Source: an uncultured Saprospiraceae bacterium (GTDB lineage Bacteria; Bacteroidota; Bacteroidia; Chitinophagales; Saprospiraceae). From it: DNA of 64,000 nucleotides. The stretch lies in NCBI GenBank assembly GCA_938007965.1, contig CALLMH010000053.1:1-64000 (forward strand), in the 5' to 3' direction. A program made the position numbers and the translations under genes. The notes below the pieces were generated by a model, which saw nothing but the letters and a program-made list of their open reading frames with translations, did no database searches and was not told the origin of the DNA. Positions 13,401 through 22,774 of this stretch are shown here, one piece after another. Position 1 is the first letter of the stretch; every line of letters starts with the position of its first letter.

Positions 13401-15907
13401 CTATCTACATCAAGGGCTTCATCTCCAGAGAGATCAAACGCTTCACTAATTTCAGCAACATTGGTATAGTCAGCAGCTTGGGAACTGTTAACTAAGAGTT
13501 TAAGTGTTTTTGAGATATTGGTTCCTGGGAGAATTTTCTCAACTATTTTATAGCTTAATGTACCATTACTAAGTTCCCATCCTGGATTAGAGGCTGGATC
13601 AAACGTATAGCCATTAGGCATATAATCTGTGATCGTAACTGCCGAAGCTGATACCCCACCTTGATTGAACACTGTAATCATGAAAGTCAACTCTTGACCT
13701 ACGATCGCAAATCTATTTCCAATGATTTCCTTTTGCAATGCTAGATCAAATCCCGAAGGCGTTCCTAGTGCTATATCAAAGCTATGATTCGTTTCTGTCG
13801 TATTTACCTCTATGAATGAAGATGATAAACAAGATGCTTCATCATACTGAGCATCACAATCGATCATATCATCAGCATTACTTCCTGCATCTGCAGTACA
13901 AATAGTATACTCTTCATTTCCAAAAGTATATAATCCAGTTTCTTCATCGTACAGTGAATTATCTAATTCTACATAGTAGGTAGTATTAGGATATACTCCA
14001 TCTAGATTTCCGTCTAGATCACTATCTACATTGGTATCATTGAAACCATAAACACCGTTTTCATCAGTAGTAGTTGTACCTACTAGGTCACAATCGTCAT
14101 TATATAGGTTTAATGTGATGTTACCAATTCCGTCTTCACCAGGATCTTGCAATCCGTTTCCATTGGCATCGTTCCATACATAATTGCCTATTTCTATTGT
14201 TTTGACATTACACTTTGCAATGATATCACCGAATCCTGTTGCTTTTCCAAATACGGGATAGATCGCATGAGAGTACAATTCTATAGCGCCCGTCTTAGAT
14301 CCATCGATCGTACTGTATCTATGTAATCCACCTGAGTAAGAATTAGTTAGTGGATCATATACTGCTACTACTACCTCGTCCGAACCAGGTAATACATATA
14401 CTGATCCTAAGGCTGTTTCATTATGATAGGTAGGATTTGTTGGCCAATTATCAAAACCGAAGAATTCTCCGCCTCCTGGACCTTCTCCATTTCCTATACC
14501 TGTACCGTCTCGGCCAGCGACTGTACCATTATCCTCCAACTCCCAAGATTGAGTATCCGGATTGAATGCTACCATAAGAATATCAGGAAACTGTTGATCT
14601 AGTCTATTCGTAGATGCTTTACAGTATCTATGTCCTATTCTATCCGTAAAAGATATAATCATCTCTCCCGTAGAAGTGAAATCTATATCTGTAAACCAAT
14701 GACTTACCGCTAGAGAAGCTGGTTTCTCATCTTGCCAGAATCCCTTCAAATAATTGGTTCTGAATATTTCCTTCGTCTCTCCAGTTTGTGGATTAAGCGT
14801 CATGACGACACCAAGACTATTATCTTTATTTTCTGAAACAGAACCCGTTACAGTACCACCGACATACAATAGATCCTCATGCCACTCTAAGGCGAATATC
14901 TTGTATTCCTCATCCGTATCTATATTAATAGGTCTCGGCATTTCAAAAACTTCTGTTTTTGCCAAACTTGGGTCATTAATATCAATAGCCACTACCAAGT
15001 TCTCATCTAATACAGGTGTATATAGAGTCTTGGAATCTGGTGATATTACTAGATTTCCTAATCCAACTCTACCCACCTGATTACCATAAGAACAGTCATC
15101 CACATCCTGAGTAACTGTCAGACCTTGTAACGATTGAGGTATGATATTACTTACATCTGCAAATAGCGTAGTCTTCTTTTCTCCTTCCAGTTCTGTTTTT
15201 AATATAGCATAAGGACCATATTTGAGTCCCGCATATTGCTTTACAAAAGCTGATGTATATAGGTTTTGATTTATAACATCTTGAGCTATACCCCACACAG
15301 AGCCAGTCTCACTAGCTGTAGCCAGTACTGATACTCCGGAAGAAACTGTAAAATCATGCTCTGTAGATATTATAGTAGCAAAATCAGGATGTTCTTCAAT
15401 CTCGCCCTGTACAAAACACGTCAATATAATGTCAGGATTACTACCACAAGAAGAAACATCTCTTGTAAGTCCATAATTTACTCTACATGCTGGTGCATTG
15501 ATGAATTGTACAGAAGATCTATTATCATCTCCCTGAAATCCAGAATTATAACCATCACCACTTTGAAATTCTAACCGATACTGTGTATCATTTTCCAAAT
15601 TTGAAATAGAATAGTTACCATCGGCATCAGATATTACTGAAGCGACAGAATTTCCAATTGCATCATATACAGTTACGAGAACATTACTCAATCCTGTTTC
15701 AGTACTTCTAAAAGTACCGTCATTGATTGCGTCTTCAAATACTGTCCCACTTATGGTATTGGACTCTGGAGTACACTGACTCCAAGATTGCACATTAGCA
15801 GCCATAATCAAGACCCATATAAATATGGCCGATCGGCTTAGCTTTAAAATTGCACGAGATCGTGCGAACGTAAGTTTTCTCATTTTGACCCTAGTTAAAC
15901 TTAGCAA
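4460..15907 (-). CDS. giant T9SS-exported multidomain surface protein (SdrD/B, DUF11, HYR-like, dockerin-like)
   Basis: 3815 residues. The N-terminus is a basic signal peptide; the start may be Met9 at 15883. Order: SdrD/B-like domain (about 47-133); propeller-like region (about 150-560); second SdrD/B domain (about 568-700, [19 protein letters not shown]); three DUF11 modules beginning near residues 717, 874 and 1037, each followed by a DEDDHDPA motif; PKD/Ig-like region; HYR-like modules with paired Cys (about 1480-3300); CarboxypepD_reg-like domain (about 3410-3470); dockerin-like pair ([20 protein letters not shown]; about 3475-3535); cohesin-like segment (about 3600-3710); T9SS type A sorting domain (about 3730-3815, ending YKMIKLK). 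Likely role: a very large adhesin or matrix protein. An exact 6-bp dyad (GCACGA/TCGTGC, 15852-15865) lies in the signal-peptide codons. No frameshift is seen. Confidence 0.9.
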   Translation of the reverse strand: MLSLTRVKMRKLTFARSRAILKLSRSAIFIWVLIMAANVQSWSQCTPESNTISGTVFEDAINDGTFRSTETGLSNVLVTVYDAIGNSVASVISDADGNYSISNLENDTQYRLEFQSGDGYNSGFQGDDNRSSVQFINAPACRVNYGLTRDVSSCGSNPDIILTCFVQGEIEEHPDFATIISTEHDFTVSSGVSVLATASETGSVWGIAQDVINQNLYTSAFVKQYAGLKYGPYAILKTELEGEKKTTLFADVSNIIPQSLQGLTVTQDVDDCSYGNQVGRVGLGNLVISPDSKTLYTPVLDENLVVAIDINDPSLAKTEVFEMPRPINIDTDEEYKIFALEWHEDLLYVGGTVTGSVSENKDNSLGVVMTLNPQTGETKEIFRTNYLKGFWQDEKPASLAVSHWFTDIDFTSTGEMIISFTDRIGHRYCKASTNRLDQQFPDILMVAFNPDTQSWELEDNGTVAGRDGTGIGNGEGPGGGEFFGFDNWPTNPTYHNETALGSVYVLPGSDEVVVAVYDPLTNSYSGGLHRYSTIDGSKTGAIELYSHAIYPVFGKATGFGDIIAKCNVKTIEIGNYVWNDANGNGLQDPGEDGIGNITLNLYNDDCDLVGTTTTDENGVYGFNDTNVDSDLDGNLDGVYPNTTYYVELDNSLYDEETGLYTFGNEEYTICTADAGSNADDMIDCDAQYDEASCLSSSFIEVNTTETNHSFDIALGTPSGFDLALQKEIIGNRFAIVGQELTFMITVFNQGGVSASAVTITDYMPNGYTFDPASNPGWELSNGTLSYKIVEKILPGTNISKTLKLLVNSSQAADYTNVAEISEAFDLSGDEALDVDSSPDAISTNDNGGEPFTSTDDQINDTGEIDEDDHDPATPAIFDLAARVKVSDDKYYCGGDVVKLDVELFNQGNTDADYIKLVNYSPKELIFNADLNPDWTEENNQITLVDENILAAGESRDYCIYFNVSAENTLDELISFIEIMESSPVGNPDSFDFDSTPDGENDNDTGGEIYTSSDNVINDHGNADEDDHDPVVVKTQYLDLALMITTDQKRVKTDDVVTFDIEILNQGTLPVYQIKIVDYIPEYMSLVDADWTNAGSGIVKRTLVLDAPLTQGNAVKTTIKLVVDGDATPRSLVNYAEIANALDANDNPIGSKDIDSTPDEINNNDNGGVPDSDTDNDIGSTRDIDEDDHDPARVVVISSQLESSECLANATDSNNGQYQDVFKVTGPSGDEWYVADQNNYFDESSPEPGDGALIPQATGESVLLTEMVNMPEDGMSMYTITVIREDGDAGFLVLRSDDDEVESFNIPAETYPDIFITGNLALCNGGTEEYCVINADADITYMWSTDAAGAIITPTNANASCVEINWDGAAINANYGLDVVPDDGCVAPGSYVASIGSSSGSMSCIGDINFSLDGNCEVTITPNIILTSPISTGQAYNVMLTTESGEVIPNATLTAAHIGMTVTAKIVDACSGNSCWADIFVEDKIQPTVVCQDVTVSCNKIDEYPGPFAEDNCGVIAEVQLLKDSLTKLTCDDNFVAVIDRQYRAIDAQGNVSDVCDMRMFIERVDLDDIVFPDTFLMMNNTALNCNEYDLDMDGVADLDITGVPTYNNEVAYPDFGQLCNTALTFEDEKRTINGVIKITRTWTAWEWHCSGTETRTVEQLIEIRDTEAPIIVCPNNINVSAVTGDCSGTVNLPAPQISDACSPDGLTYTIKPPFGALIREGDSRVVTFPFSETPYDVVYTATDGAGLSSTCTIQVTVTDNIAPVAICDQNTIVGLNSVGVGYAYALNIDDGSYDACGVASIEIRRMDEGGPFSDRAIFTCADLGAPVVVELKVTDNGGLMNTCMANVIVQDKHAPEVSGPADITIECGDDFLPLSQFGEFAFTDACNVDTVTTSSVNINDCGIGTITRTFTATDSDGTASTSQTITVVNNNPFDFDSVVFPEDIELTINTCNVDSITDPANLPAGFDVPQFNSISTCEMVSASPHDEIFSLFEDAEGVCFKIVRTWTVIDWCQTDINGAPLERSDVQVINVINTKAPDDIVMTGLDDPIVATTCDSAMVTFTATSGDCLPNNLQSVIQIDLNSDFDTTNEYEISIGGVGASTTFSQMLPMGNHTAVVTFLNPCNVRTTTSFPINIINNVPPNILCQSTAIALEPWDLDGDGEPDTEAACVDVNSLIVPSGTFHQCDVDFDLSFSATEIVSEMCFDCNDLGFQSVTIYAIDANGNVSSCIDTITVQDNNDTDICMDVKDCVSILADTMVTISQACSFVVSDNTFNVVQEIADCGPLTITHDYTPSLNNTTLFGAEFPLGTTVVNWTISNGVMIETCQLTVLVKDEIAPSITCAQDLTVNTSGFTGCEYTHSGTSLDPLFADNCVDVTIEHNYAPAPSTTSLDGATFPLETTSVVFTVTDGSGNQATCTVQITVLDNEGPAITCAQNTSFEDMADGNADCQHTIANDALDPSTMDECGNVVSITHNYGPAPNNTTLAGATFPLGSTPVVFTAVDDEGNESTCTVVITVVDSIDPSFTCAADATVVDNIDGEDDCQYTVDGSELDPINISDNCGVDGLTIIHNYADAPSNTTLEDAVFPVGGPYTITWTVTDMSNNSSECTVDVIVIDNTAPECVDQGTIDLTVGTDGLVITTDLLTTQYTDACGVASVTFNPSELSCDQEGIVDVVATVTDVNNNSIDCDIQFNVMADVEVSCALNIDEVILGADGTATIDPDVVVDIIGGGCGITYVPSIDITSFSCSDIASNPILLTISLNGVECSTASITVVDNIAPVIDCVGDQTLDSSADGVDDDCQFTVSGTGFDPEVSEPCTPSTMLNDYNNEGSLDGAIFPVGGPYTINWTVTDTNGNSSTCTYTITVVDNVDPVCVDQGIIDYTIEPGDTDSITLDLLTTPFTDNCGVESVTFDPAVFTCDDEGMFNVTATVSDAAGNSSECPIVFNIIVNEEINCMFNIDTAYLDIDGEFTLDPNTIVDVTGGVCGDLPEITLSRTFASCNDVMENPLVVTIFADGQPCGIDSIIVLDTIPPVLTCSDFEISCSDFDAEFNSIAEYLETIPSPTNSDVGGNCQSFIIISSTVDSSAVNDCNYGTVIRTIIAEDPLSSMSDTCEQMIVINGPTDPLTQADVDGIVPASITIDGCTEDGTPDIDVITVADLTDLVDCGQFAVSFEDVSISEGCPDTINRTYVIEAICQDATFGFLQQIILNDSEAPIFLNLADTTFVANPSTCSASVDFSGLITATDNCTDDEDLDITFAYDDSGEFDVNTIDTLASGDYTVTVTATDGCDNITIDSFDLMVVDTSAINVSCAKIIVYLDTITGLLDVSIYDALIVSGNCDADQGSIIASLSEDNFVDTIVMVDCDDVGEPVVPTLFISQVVGMDTIPFDLNPLADGVNNDCKIQIEVRDSTNVCGNTIFEIQGDVTTVSGEGIPNFRMKLHGSNTDPILSDADGSYAFPMMPSGGDYTVGTYKNDDVTNGVTTLDLIMIQRHVLGLAEFDSPYQYIAADINNNENVNSSDLLALRKVILGINIEFPNNLSWRTIDADHTFDDATDPWSNSIPEYYNIQQLASNMYIDFIGVKIGDINGNATVNLTENGTVATRSSNTTTLVSDIENGAILYSVVEDIDIAGLQFTINTDGNDISEIRSDIFDDNSIAYNEVSEGVYNVSIANATSISVEANQELFTIEFGCVSCNLSSVEKGFGLSPEVYVSENLEITELEIVKREGDQEQILFTVAQNTPNPWLAYTQVEVTMPTAKTVTVTVFDVTGRIMYQEAQMLNAGKNVIQLDNEKVTGSGVFFYEVSTDTQSAQYKMIKLK
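6825..8056 (-). repeat. duplicated supra-module within giant surface protein
   Basis: A block of about 155 codons starting CVDQGTIDL (about 8056-7590) recurs as CVDQGIIDY (about 7300-6825). They share LLTT, a C-G-V then SVTF segment, NID and the GGxCG region. One HYR-like module lies between them. The offset is about 755 bases, so duplication occurred at a scale above single modules. Confidence 0.7.
8150..9060 (-). repeat. tandem HYR-like modules within giant surface protein
   Basis: Four successive modules carry variants of [19 protein letters not shown], with the H codons near 9042, 8774, 8492 and 8206. The period is about 270-286 bases (90-95 residues). Each ends in a CTVxITVxD strand. 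The copies are diverged at the DNA level, which argues for old duplications. Confidence 0.75.
12335..13765 (-). repeat. three DUF11 modules with DEDDHDP spacers
   Basis: Three modules of about 160 residues each open with a DLAL/DLAA strand and an FNQGG/FNQGN/LNQGT turn. Each closes with an acidic spacer containing DEDDHDP, near 13310, 12825 and 12345. The Asp-rich spacers suggest calcium binding by analogy with similar linkers. Confidence 0.75.
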
Positions 15908-16574
15908 ATATTAATTAGATTAATTTTTGTCCATATTTCCAGTCTAGGTTGGTTTTCTTATCATCAGAGAGATAAGCACCTCATTTGTAGTCGTTTATTA
16001 TATATTGGCATTCTCAATTTCCAAAATAAACATATTACACATTATGCAAATATATAAATACTTTAGATACTATCTTATACATATTGCATTTATTTTTAAT
16101 ATGTATTGTGATTATTTTTAGCTCATCCCCGTATTAATTGACTTTTAGCGGTATAATAGTTCATTTTTTAACATATGTAGTTTTTTCTCTTTATCTCTGA
16201 TAAAAGAGGGTATGATTTTTTAATATACCTGGCTCTACTATATATAAACTACTGAACAAAGTAAGAGAAGAAGATAGGAGGATTAAGGAGGAGGAGTAGA
16301 AAAATAAGCAATTTTATAAACTGGGGCATAGTCACTATTACAGTGAAGGAAGTAAATAAAGCAAAGTGCATTATTTTGAAGCTTTTTAAGCTGAATAGAT
16401 ATAGGAAATTGATTTCACATTAAATGGAGAGAGTTAAACAATATAGAAGATAGCATGAATGCGATTATCCACAAAGTTCAAATGTTATGAAATACAATGG
16501 TTATTAAAATATAAATAACTGATGCGAAGAAGCACTGATGCTTGTGTTGATAAATAATGTGTGTTTACTTTTTA
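15908..16574. other. 667-base gene-free stretch upstream of the giant gene
   Basis: No reading frame is supportable here. It must hold the promoter of the giant surface-protein gene, but I see no convincing Bacteroidota promoter pair. A purine-rich run (16262-16307) is the only unusual composition. A terminator for the anti-sigma gene is not evident. Confidence 0.5.
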
Positions 16575-16925
16575 TTACATGCCATATTTAGCGTAAGCTT
16601 CTCTCAAAGTATTAATGTCAGAAATATTGAAAAATGAATCATCCACAGACTCCACATTTAAGTCTTCTAATATTATGGGTCTATACGCTTCGTTACTTGC
16701 GAACACTTCAGGATTGTGGTCATCAAGATACATGCTGAATACAGCTGTAACCGATAAAATAGAAATCAGAATAGCCGCTACCGAAATATTCCGATAGTTG
16801 ATCATTCTTATTTTAGCTTTTTTAGACTTAAGCTTACTGTCCAATTTATTCCACGCCTCACTTCTCGGCTCGATAGAATGCGTTTTCGCTATTTCCCTGA
16901 TCTTATCAAAATCTTTTTCACTCAT
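16575..16925 (-). CDS. probable membrane anti-sigma factor
   Basis: 116 residues: a charged cytoplasmic N-terminus with IEPRSEAWNKLDSKL, a single hydrophobic segment at about residues 47-66, and a short extracytoplasmic tail of about 50 residues. This layout, placed 36 bases after an ECF sigma gene on the same strand, is typical of small Bacteroidota anti-sigma proteins that hold the sigma factor at the membrane. There is no recognisable zinc-binding anti-sigma motif (no HXXXCXXC), so the assignment rests on topology and context. It might instead be an unrelated small membrane protein. Confidence 0.55.
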   Translation of the reverse strand: MSEKDFDKIREIAKTHSIEPRSEAWNKLDSKLKSKKAKIRMINYRNISVAAILISILSVTAVFSMYLDDHNPEVFASNEAYRPIILEDLNVESVDDSFFNISDINTLREAYAKYGM

Positions 16926-16961
16926 AATATCTATGATTTTCTATATACTAATATTTCGATA

Positions 16962-17510
16962 CTAGCTTATACTAGCCTTTGAGTATTCTTTTTTTTTCAG
17001 CAGCTCCCTCATTTTTCTTTTCGCAAGAATCAATTGAGATTTAGAAGTATTTATACTAATGTTTAGTGCCTCCGCTATTTCTCTATGTTTGTATCCCTCT
17101 ATCACGTACATGTTAAATATAGTGCGATATCCAGGAGGCAATTCATTGAGAATACTTACGAGCTCTTCATAAGCTATATCACTTATAACAGAAGAATCAT
17201 CCGGCTTATCAATATCCTTCAACTCTACCGTCATCCGAAGATTATTATGTTTACGGATTTGCATCAATGCCTCATTGACCAATATACGCTTCATCCATCC
17301 TTCAAAACTTCCCTCTCCTTTATACTTATTGATATTGTCGAAGATTTTGAAAAAACCCATAACCATGACATCCTCCGCCGATTCGTAATTTTTCATATAT
17401 CTCATCGCTATACTCATAAAAAGAGGTGCATACATATCATATAGCTTTTTCTGTGCCTTTGCGTCACCTTTTCGGCAGGAATCTACGATATGTACGAGAT
17501 GTTCTTTCAA
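16962..17510 (-). CDS. ECF-type RNA polymerase sigma factor
   Basis: 182 residues. Region 2 is at about residues 24-92 (YDMYAPLFMSIAMRYM, ESAEDVMVMGFFKIF, GWMKRILVNEALMQIRKH), and region 4 with the helix-turn-helix at about 115-168 (LPPGYRTIFNMYVIEGYKHR, EIAEALNISINTSKSQL). This is the standard two-domain group 4 sigma factor. It would direct transcription of a small regulon when released by the likely anti-sigma encoded 36 bases downstream. The next gene beyond that is the giant surface protein, a possible target, but no promoter evidence supports this. Confidence 0.93.
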   Translation of the reverse strand: MKEHLVHIVDSCRKGDAKAQKKLYDMYAPLFMSIAMRYMKNYESAEDVMVMGFFKIFDNINKYKGEGSFEGWMKRILVNEALMQIRKHNNLRMTVELKDIDKPDDSSVISDIAYEELVSILNELPPGYRTIFNMYVIEGYKHREIAEALNISINTSKSQLILAKRKMRELLKKKEYSKASIS

Positions 17511-17841
17511 TGCGATAAAATTTGCTTTTCAAAATACTAGATGAAATGTAATTCCTTTTTGGTGTGTAAAACGTTTTTAATGGCAAATAAAAAATGTGGA
17601 TTAGAATTCTTGTGGATTGGAAAAAACCATACTGATCAATGCTATTGGAACCTATACCCGCAACTTAGTAATGTTCTCGAGTTCATAAAGTGCTCTTCCT
17701 TATGATTATCTAAACTACAACATATTAGGTAGTTCTCCAATCCGAGAGACGATAGCTTGATGATATATATGCCGAGGTACTAGATTAGAAATGACCGCTC
17801 ATCATGAATAGTCGGATATATCTAATTTTAAGAACGACGAT
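17511..17841. other. 331-base gene-free stretch
   Basis: This is the region between the sigma-factor start and the end of psd, both on the minus strand. I see no hairpin with a T-tract and no reading frame. It presumably holds the sigma-factor promoter. Confidence 0.4.
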
Positions 17842-18492
17842 TTATTTTTTAGTTGCCAGCTTGGTGATATTGCCTTTTACGACGTCATCTATCTTGACAT
17901 TGATCTCTGTGCCTAGTGGAAAATAGATATCCATTCTAGAGCCCAATTTGATAAAGCCTAATTCATCGCCCTGCGTCACTGTCGTCTTTTGTTTTGCGTA
18001 GCATACAATTCTTCGTGCCAGTGCACCGGCGACTTGTCTTACGAGTACCTTTCCAGATCCATAATTGTATACTGTAGTAGACCTTTCATTTTCAGTACTT
18101 GACTTTGGGTTCCAAGCTGCGAGGTATTTTCCTGAGTGATATTTATAGTATTCTATCGTTCCAGATATCGTATGCCAATTGATATGTACATTCAAAGGAG
18201 ACATGAAAATAGAAACTTGGAGCCTTCTATCTTTGAAATATTCTGGTTCTTCTACTTCTTCTATTACGACCACTTTTCCATCACAAGGACAGAGGAAGAT
18301 AGTATCATCTACTACTTTGACTGTGCGGTCTGGATATCTGAAGAAGCTGATAAGAAAAAGGTACAGTATAATACTCACTACAAGTAGAAAAGTAAAAAGT
18401 GATGGTAAGTAAATAAAAACGATCCCATTAATTACAGCTAGTAATACTGCCGAAATCACTAAAGTGTAAGTACCTTCTCGATGGATTGACAT
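17842..18492 (-). CDS. psd: phosphatidylserine decarboxylase, short (proenzyme) form
   Basis: 216 residues. Converts phosphatidylserine to phosphatidylethanolamine at the inner membrane using a pyruvoyl group made by self-cleavage. The cleavage site is the LGS of FIKLGSRMDIYFP near residue 186, the form seen in the short PSD class. Two hydrophobic segments at about 9-48 anchor the protein. Other family landmarks are SIFMSPLNVHINWH and the GYYKYHxGKYLAA-like stretch. It lies 84 bases after cdsA, whose product supplies CDP-diacylglycerol to the same pathway. The phosphatidylserine synthase gene is not in the window. Confidence 0.92.
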   Translation of the reverse strand: MSIHREGTYTLVISAVLLAVINGIVFIYLPSLFTFLLVVSIILYLFLISFFRYPDRTVKVVDDTIFLCPCDGKVVVIEEVEEPEYFKDRRLQVSIFMSPLNVHINWHTISGTIEYYKYHSGKYLAAWNPKSSTENERSTTVYNYGSGKVLVRQVAGALARRIVCYAKQKTTVTQGDELGFIKLGSRMDIYFPLGTEINVKIDDVVKGNITKLATKK

Positions 18493-18576
18493 GATTGAGT
18501 TTTATTTTAATAAAGATTTTTTGGTATAGTAAAGGTATGAAAAGGAATGTATTTAAAGCTTATAGCATCTTATGTT

Positions 18577-19413
18577 TTAAAAACAGTATTCAAAAAATAA
18601 TAAAAATGGGATAACCATAACTAGGCTGTCAAAACGATCCAAAAATCCTCCATGACCTGGAAGAATACTACCACTATCTTTTATCTTTTGCACCCGTTTT
18701 ATTCTTGATTCTACAAGATCCCCTAGAGTTCCAAGTATCCAAACGATTATCGCAATCACAATCCACTTAACGATACTATCACCAGTAACCATCGAAAACC
18801 CCACAGCTACCAAAATACTAAAGAACCCAGCACCTAGACTCCCTTCTCTAGTTTTACCAGGAGATACAGAAGGGAATAATTTATTCTTACCAATCAGCTT
18901 ACCTGTGAAGTAAGCCATCGTATCACTCGTCCACAAAAGAAGTATGATTCCAAAAAACATGATCTGTACGTCATTACTGGTATTGTACAGTGCATAAGTA
19001 GCTAAACCAAATGGAAGCCCCCAATAAAAAAAAGTAAATAGGTATTTATATTTCTCATAAGCCAAAGGTGTCGTCCATAAATTGACGATCAAAAATATCA
19101 TCAAAACACATGAGACCAGCACTCCTATCTCATATACTATAGGCGATGCATATCCTGATCTCAATATGAGCATCGGCAATGCTGCCAATATCACATGGAC
19201 ATAAGAACCAATACTCGTTCGAGGCTTATCAAGGATTTTGGAAAGTTCGTATCCACCAAATATGACAATAACAGCAAATAACAATGATAACCCAAAGGCT
19301 CCATAATAGATAGATAACATGATAGCGGTCACTATAATAATCGCGGTAATAACCCGCGGCATATTGATCTTTCTTTTCTTGAATTGCTTGTTTTCTGTGG
19401 TTACGTTACTCAT
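18577..19413 (-). CDS. cdsA: phosphatidate cytidylyltransferase (CDP-diacylglycerol synthase)
   Basis: 278 residues, about eight membrane segments after a basic N-terminus. Makes CDP-diacylglycerol from phosphatidate and CTP, the branch point of phospholipid synthesis. The family signature is present near the C-terminus: SPGKTREGSLGAG, then GDLVESRIKRVQKIKDSG and LPGHGGFLDRFDSL with the catalytic Asp residues. The start overlaps the stop of the upstream CPBP protease gene by 4 bases (ATGA), so the two are co-translated. With psd downstream it forms a phospholipid synthesis cluster. Confidence 0.95.
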   Translation of the reverse strand: MSNVTTENKQFKKRKINMPRVITAIIIVTAIMLSIYYGAFGLSLLFAVIVIFGGYELSKILDKPRTSIGSYVHVILAALPMLILRSGYASPIVYEIGVLVSCVLMIFLIVNLWTTPLAYEKYKYLFTFFYWGLPFGLATYALYNTSNDVQIMFFGIILLLWTSDTMAYFTGKLIGKNKLFPSVSPGKTREGSLGAGFFSILVAVGFSMVTGDSIVKWIVIAIIVWILGTLGDLVESRIKRVQKIKDSGSILPGHGGFLDRFDSLVMVIPFLLFFEYCF

Positions 19414-20327
19414 GTATACTTCCCCTTCTTGTCATCAATAATTTCTATGATATGGTTTATTAATAGATGACAAAGAAAACAAGAAAAAACGACTACCATA
19501 ATTAATAGTACAATTTCTGGTTTTTCTTCTGTTTTTTGTGCCGTTTCTAAATGATCCCCAGCTACAAATAACATCACTACTTGTAGTCCATTGTTTACAA
19601 AATGCAAGACCATAGGATACCAGATGGATTTAGTAAGATAATAGGCATAACCTAGCACTAGTCCAATTATTAATTTTGGTAAAAAGCCTTGCACCTGAAG
19701 ATGAAAACCGCTAAAAATAGCTGAGGCGACAAAGATTGCTACTTGGGGACTTTTCATGTTTTTAATCAGTTCCTTTTGTATTATACCGCGAAAGAGGAGT
19801 TCTTCACTGATGGCAGGTATCAATGCAATAATAACAAGATTGACTATCAGATCAACCACGCCATCCATCTTCAGCATATTCATAAGAGACTCTATGCTTT
19901 GTTCGTCTAGTGATTTCATCCATTCTGGCAGATCGACACGCTCCAAAACTACAGAAGACAGACCAATCAACGGGTAAGTAAGAAACAATAGCACAACAAA
20001 TTTCAACAATAAGTCTAAATCGATGCTTCTGAAATCAAAATAAGAAAGCCACTTTTTCTTTCTCATCCAATATGCAAATATTACTGCACTGAGCGCAAAC
20101 ATTACCAAATGATTCAGGCCGATCCCAGCTTTGATAAATGGTCGAAAAGCGGGTTCTGTAACAGCCTCGAATACATCCATCCCTTGATTCAAATCCATGC
20201 CTCCGAGGTACGCCATACAAAATAACAATCCAGATCCAAACAGGGCACATATCAACATAATGGCAACAAGTGTAATCGTCTTAAAAAGTAGAATGGGATC
20301 TTTTTGGTTTTGGGTATTCATAATCAA
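19410..20327 (-). CDS. CPBP family intramembrane glutamic protease
   Basis: 305 residues, about eight hydrophobic segments. The Abi/CPBP catalytic motifs are visible: EELLFRGIIQKEL (motif 1, near residue 177), FSGFHLQVQGFLPKLIIGL (motif 2 with its His) and LHFVNN (motif 3 with His and Asn). The family includes CAAX-type prenyl proteases and many enzymes of unknown substrate in bacteria. It is the first gene of a unit with cdsA (4-base overlap) and lies 16 bases after the DUF2279 gene, suggesting one four-gene envelope transcript. The substrate is unknown. Confidence 0.9.
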   Translation of the reverse strand: MIMNTQNQKDPILLFKTITLVAIMLICALFGSGLLFCMAYLGGMDLNQGMDVFEAVTEPAFRPFIKAGIGLNHLVMFALSAVIFAYWMRKKKWLSYFDFRSIDLDLLLKFVVLLFLTYPLIGLSSVVLERVDLPEWMKSLDEQSIESLMNMLKMDGVVDLIVNLVIIALIPAISEELLFRGIIQKELIKNMKSPQVAIFVASAIFSGFHLQVQGFLPKLIIGLVLGYAYYLTKSIWYPMVLHFVNNGLQVVMLFVAGDHLETAQKTEEKPEIVLLIMVVVFSCFLCHLLINHIIEIIDDKKGKYT

Positions 20328-20343
20328 GCGTTCGTCAGAATCA

Positions 20344-21348
20344 TTATCTAAAAAAATGAAAGCTAATTTCTCCCCTACTATTGACCTCCAAAGCTGGAGA
20401 TGGGGCCTTAAAAATATTAAAAATCGAAAGCAGGCCTTTCAAGAAGTAATTATCAGTTTTGATCTTCGTCAAGTCAAGATCTAAACCGAGATAATATTGA
20501 TGGACTCGGGGAAAAATTTCATCTGATAACTGGAATCTCTCACCGTCTGTCACCCATTCATTTTCGAAACCACCATACATATTATCCGATCCATATCCGA
20601 CAGCAACATTTAGCCAATCGGGCCATCTATTATTTTGAGGCAGAAAACTGCTTACATTGATGCTCGCCCACAATGTCTGAGCATTATAATCTTTTAAAAA
20701 CTTCTCAGCAAAAGAAGATCCAAAAAGGTTATCCGCTCTATCTTGAAGACTGATACTAGTACCATTGTTTCCCACTACAGAAAATTCATCATAACCCTTT
20801 GGAATCGAAGATACTTTCAAAGTGATTCTTTGCTCTCCCCAGTACTTTTGTTGTAAGGCAAAAATACCGATTCCCGTAATGTTTGCTCCCATATCTGCAA
20901 TGGAAAATCCCCATTCTTCGGAGAACGCATCCATCATCTCTATCGTAGTCTGAAATAAGCCCCCACATATAGCTCCCACCATGATAGACTTACCGTCAGA
21001 AAGCCCCGTCCACTTTGCTCCTTTATAACACAAGACCCCTTGAAAATATGCGGTATACACATGACCGACTTTATCCATATTATTCCATTCTCCCCAATCA
21101 TTAAACAATTGAAAACTAGTCTGTGGATATCGCTTATACCATGCTTGATAAAGTCCGATAGAAAAACCAGTATATGTCGCCGAGGAAAAGCCTAGAGCAT
21201 AGTTAAATCTTTTCTGGTTAAATGTATCGGATGGAGTAAAAAATGAAGACTTCTTTTGAATAATATCCACCTGTCCAAAACTAGCAGACAACATCAACAA
21301 CGATATAAAAAATGGCAAAAATAATCTCGCGTATAGATAATAATTCAT
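20344..21348 (-). CDS. DUF2279 family exported protein
   Basis: About 334 residues from Met at 21348; an in-frame Met five codons upstream (21363) is also possible. I chose the downstream start because it gives a normal signal peptide ending at ASFGQ. The region at about 60-190 (YQAWYKRYP, NDWGEWNNMDKVGHVYTAY, GLFQTTIEMMDAFSEEWGFS, DMGANITGIG) matches the DUF2279 family of Bacteroidota, predicted periplasmic or outer-membrane proteins of unknown role. The C-terminal part has alternating beta-strand character and ends in SFHFFR, compatible with an outer-membrane barrel. It leads the CPBP-cdsA-psd group. Confidence 0.75.
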   Translation of the reverse strand: MNYYLYARLFLPFFISLLMLSASFGQVDIIQKKSSFFTPSDTFNQKRFNYALGFSSATYTGFSIGLYQAWYKRYPQTSFQLFNDWGEWNNMDKVGHVYTAYFQGVLCYKGAKWTGLSDGKSIMVGAICGGLFQTTIEMMDAFSEEWGFSIADMGANITGIGIFALQQKYWGEQRITLKVSSIPKGYDEFSVVGNNGTSISLQDRADNLFGSSFAEKFLKDYNAQTLWASINVSSFLPQNNRWPDWLNVAVGYGSDNMYGGFENEWVTDGERFQLSDEIFPRVHQYYLGLDLDLTKIKTDNYFLKGLLSIFNIFKAPSPALEVNSRGEISFHFFR

Positions 21349-21646
21349 ATACAAATTTAGCAAAATGAATGATAGTAATAGTCACCAAAAATGTAGAATA
21401 TACGAAGGATGATATAATATCTATCAATTTAAAATAGCCTAGCGGTTAAAGATACGTTTATTACTTATCAATCAGATCTAATATACTTGATTAAATAGGA
21501 CAATTTTCAATTATTTGCCTATTTGTCTGTACAATAGATGAAGATATTTCAACATATTAAAAAATAGCATTATCTTGCTTTTTGAATTGAGTAATTGCAA
21601 CGAATCTTACTCAATTTCAATCTTGTACACATAATAAAAGCAGTTT

Positions 21647-22705
21647 ATGCATTTTAAGAATTTAATTCTTGTTGGTTTTCTTTCATTTTTCTGTTCTTTG
21701 AGTATATACTCTCAGGACTTTCACTACACTCAGTATTTCCAGTCCCCTCTAGGAGTAAATCCCGCACTAGCTGGTGCTTTTAACGGATCTTATAGGATAA
21801 ATGGTGTCTATCGGTCTCAGTATTTTGGTATTTCTAAAGACTTCGCGGGATATAGTCTCAATGTAGATGCGCCCATTGTCCGAGGAATAAGAAAGCAAGA
21901 CTGGATCGGGATCGGAGTTCGATTAGAGTCCAATGAAGCTGGTAGCGTTGACCAAAAATTGAATATGTTTGGATTAGGAGCTTCATATCATCTAGCATTG
22001 AATAAAAAACAAACTAGTGTTCTATCCTTTGGAGTACAATATGGAACTGGGGGTTACTCATATGTCACTAATCCAAATGGTGTTTTAGCCGCTCAGAATC
22101 TGATTACTGGAACTCAATCTATGGACGAATTTGATTTCAAAGAAAAGTTTCCCCAAATGGCATCAGGTTCTATGGGTCAGACATCATCAGGTGGAAGTCT
22201 TAGTGATCTTAGCCTTGGAGCATTATACAAAAGAAAAAATCCTAAAAGTGGAGCGGAACTCCAACTCGGAGTAGGTTTAGATGGAGTACTAAATCCTAAT
22301 AGAGCTTCACTGCGTAGCCAAGATGGAAAAGGAATAGGTATCAATGCTTTTACTTCATATGAATTTGTACTTACAAGAAGAGCGTCACTTACTTCAGGAG
22401 CGTATTACTACAGCAATAAAAAAGCAAGTGCAGTCAATGTAAACTCCATTTTAAACTATCAGATGAAGCCTGATAATGCACTTACGCTCCATACTGGACT
22501 CGGATTGAGAAATGCTAGAGCTGGATTGATATATCTAGGCGCTTCTGTAAAAGATATAAGAGTAGGCTTAGCTTTCGATCTAGATTTGTCTTCTTCTTCG
22601 ATCATTACCAACTCAAGTAAGAGTATAGAGCTCGCTGTTTCCTACATAGGGAAGATCTACAAAAAGCCAAAACCGAAACCAATTATATATTGTCCTCGTT
22701 TGTAA
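21647..22705 (+). CDS. PorP/SprF family type IX secretion membrane protein
   Basis: 352 residues. A signal peptide (to about residue 22, IYSQD) is followed by the family's start HYTQYFQSPLGVNPALAGAF and a beta-barrel built of short strands, ending in PIIYCPRL. PorP/SprF proteins are outer-membrane partners of the T9SS; SprF is needed for export of the adhesin SprB, and paralogs are thought to serve individual cargo. The next gene, 69 bases downstream, is a PorE-like OmpA protein, and PorP with PorE is a known pairing in the T9SS periplasmic/outer-membrane complex. Confidence 0.92.
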   Translation: MHFKNLILVGFLSFFCSLSIYSQDFHYTQYFQSPLGVNPALAGAFNGSYRINGVYRSQYFGISKDFAGYSLNVDAPIVRGIRKQDWIGIGVRLESNEAGSVDQKLNMFGLGASYHLALNKKQTSVLSFGVQYGTGGYSYVTNPNGVLAAQNLITGTQSMDEFDFKEKFPQMASGSMGQTSSGGSLSDLSLGALYKRKNPKSGAELQLGVGLDGVLNPNRASLRSQDGKGIGINAFTSYEFVLTRRASLTSGAYYYSNKKASAVNVNSILNYQMKPDNALTLHTGLGLRNARAGLIYLGASVKDIRVGLAFDLDLSSSSIITNSSKSIELAVSYIGKIYKKPKPKPIIYCPRL

Positions 22706-22774
22706 TCATAATAAAAAGGTCAATAATTAAATTGCGATAATACAGATCGACTAAAAAATAGAATAAGCACAAAT

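Noticed and set aside
4484-15574. Many plus-strand reading frames of 60-180 codons opposite the giant gene
   Set aside because: They are antisense shadows with Ser/Thr/Ile-rich composition, no start context and no recognisable domain.
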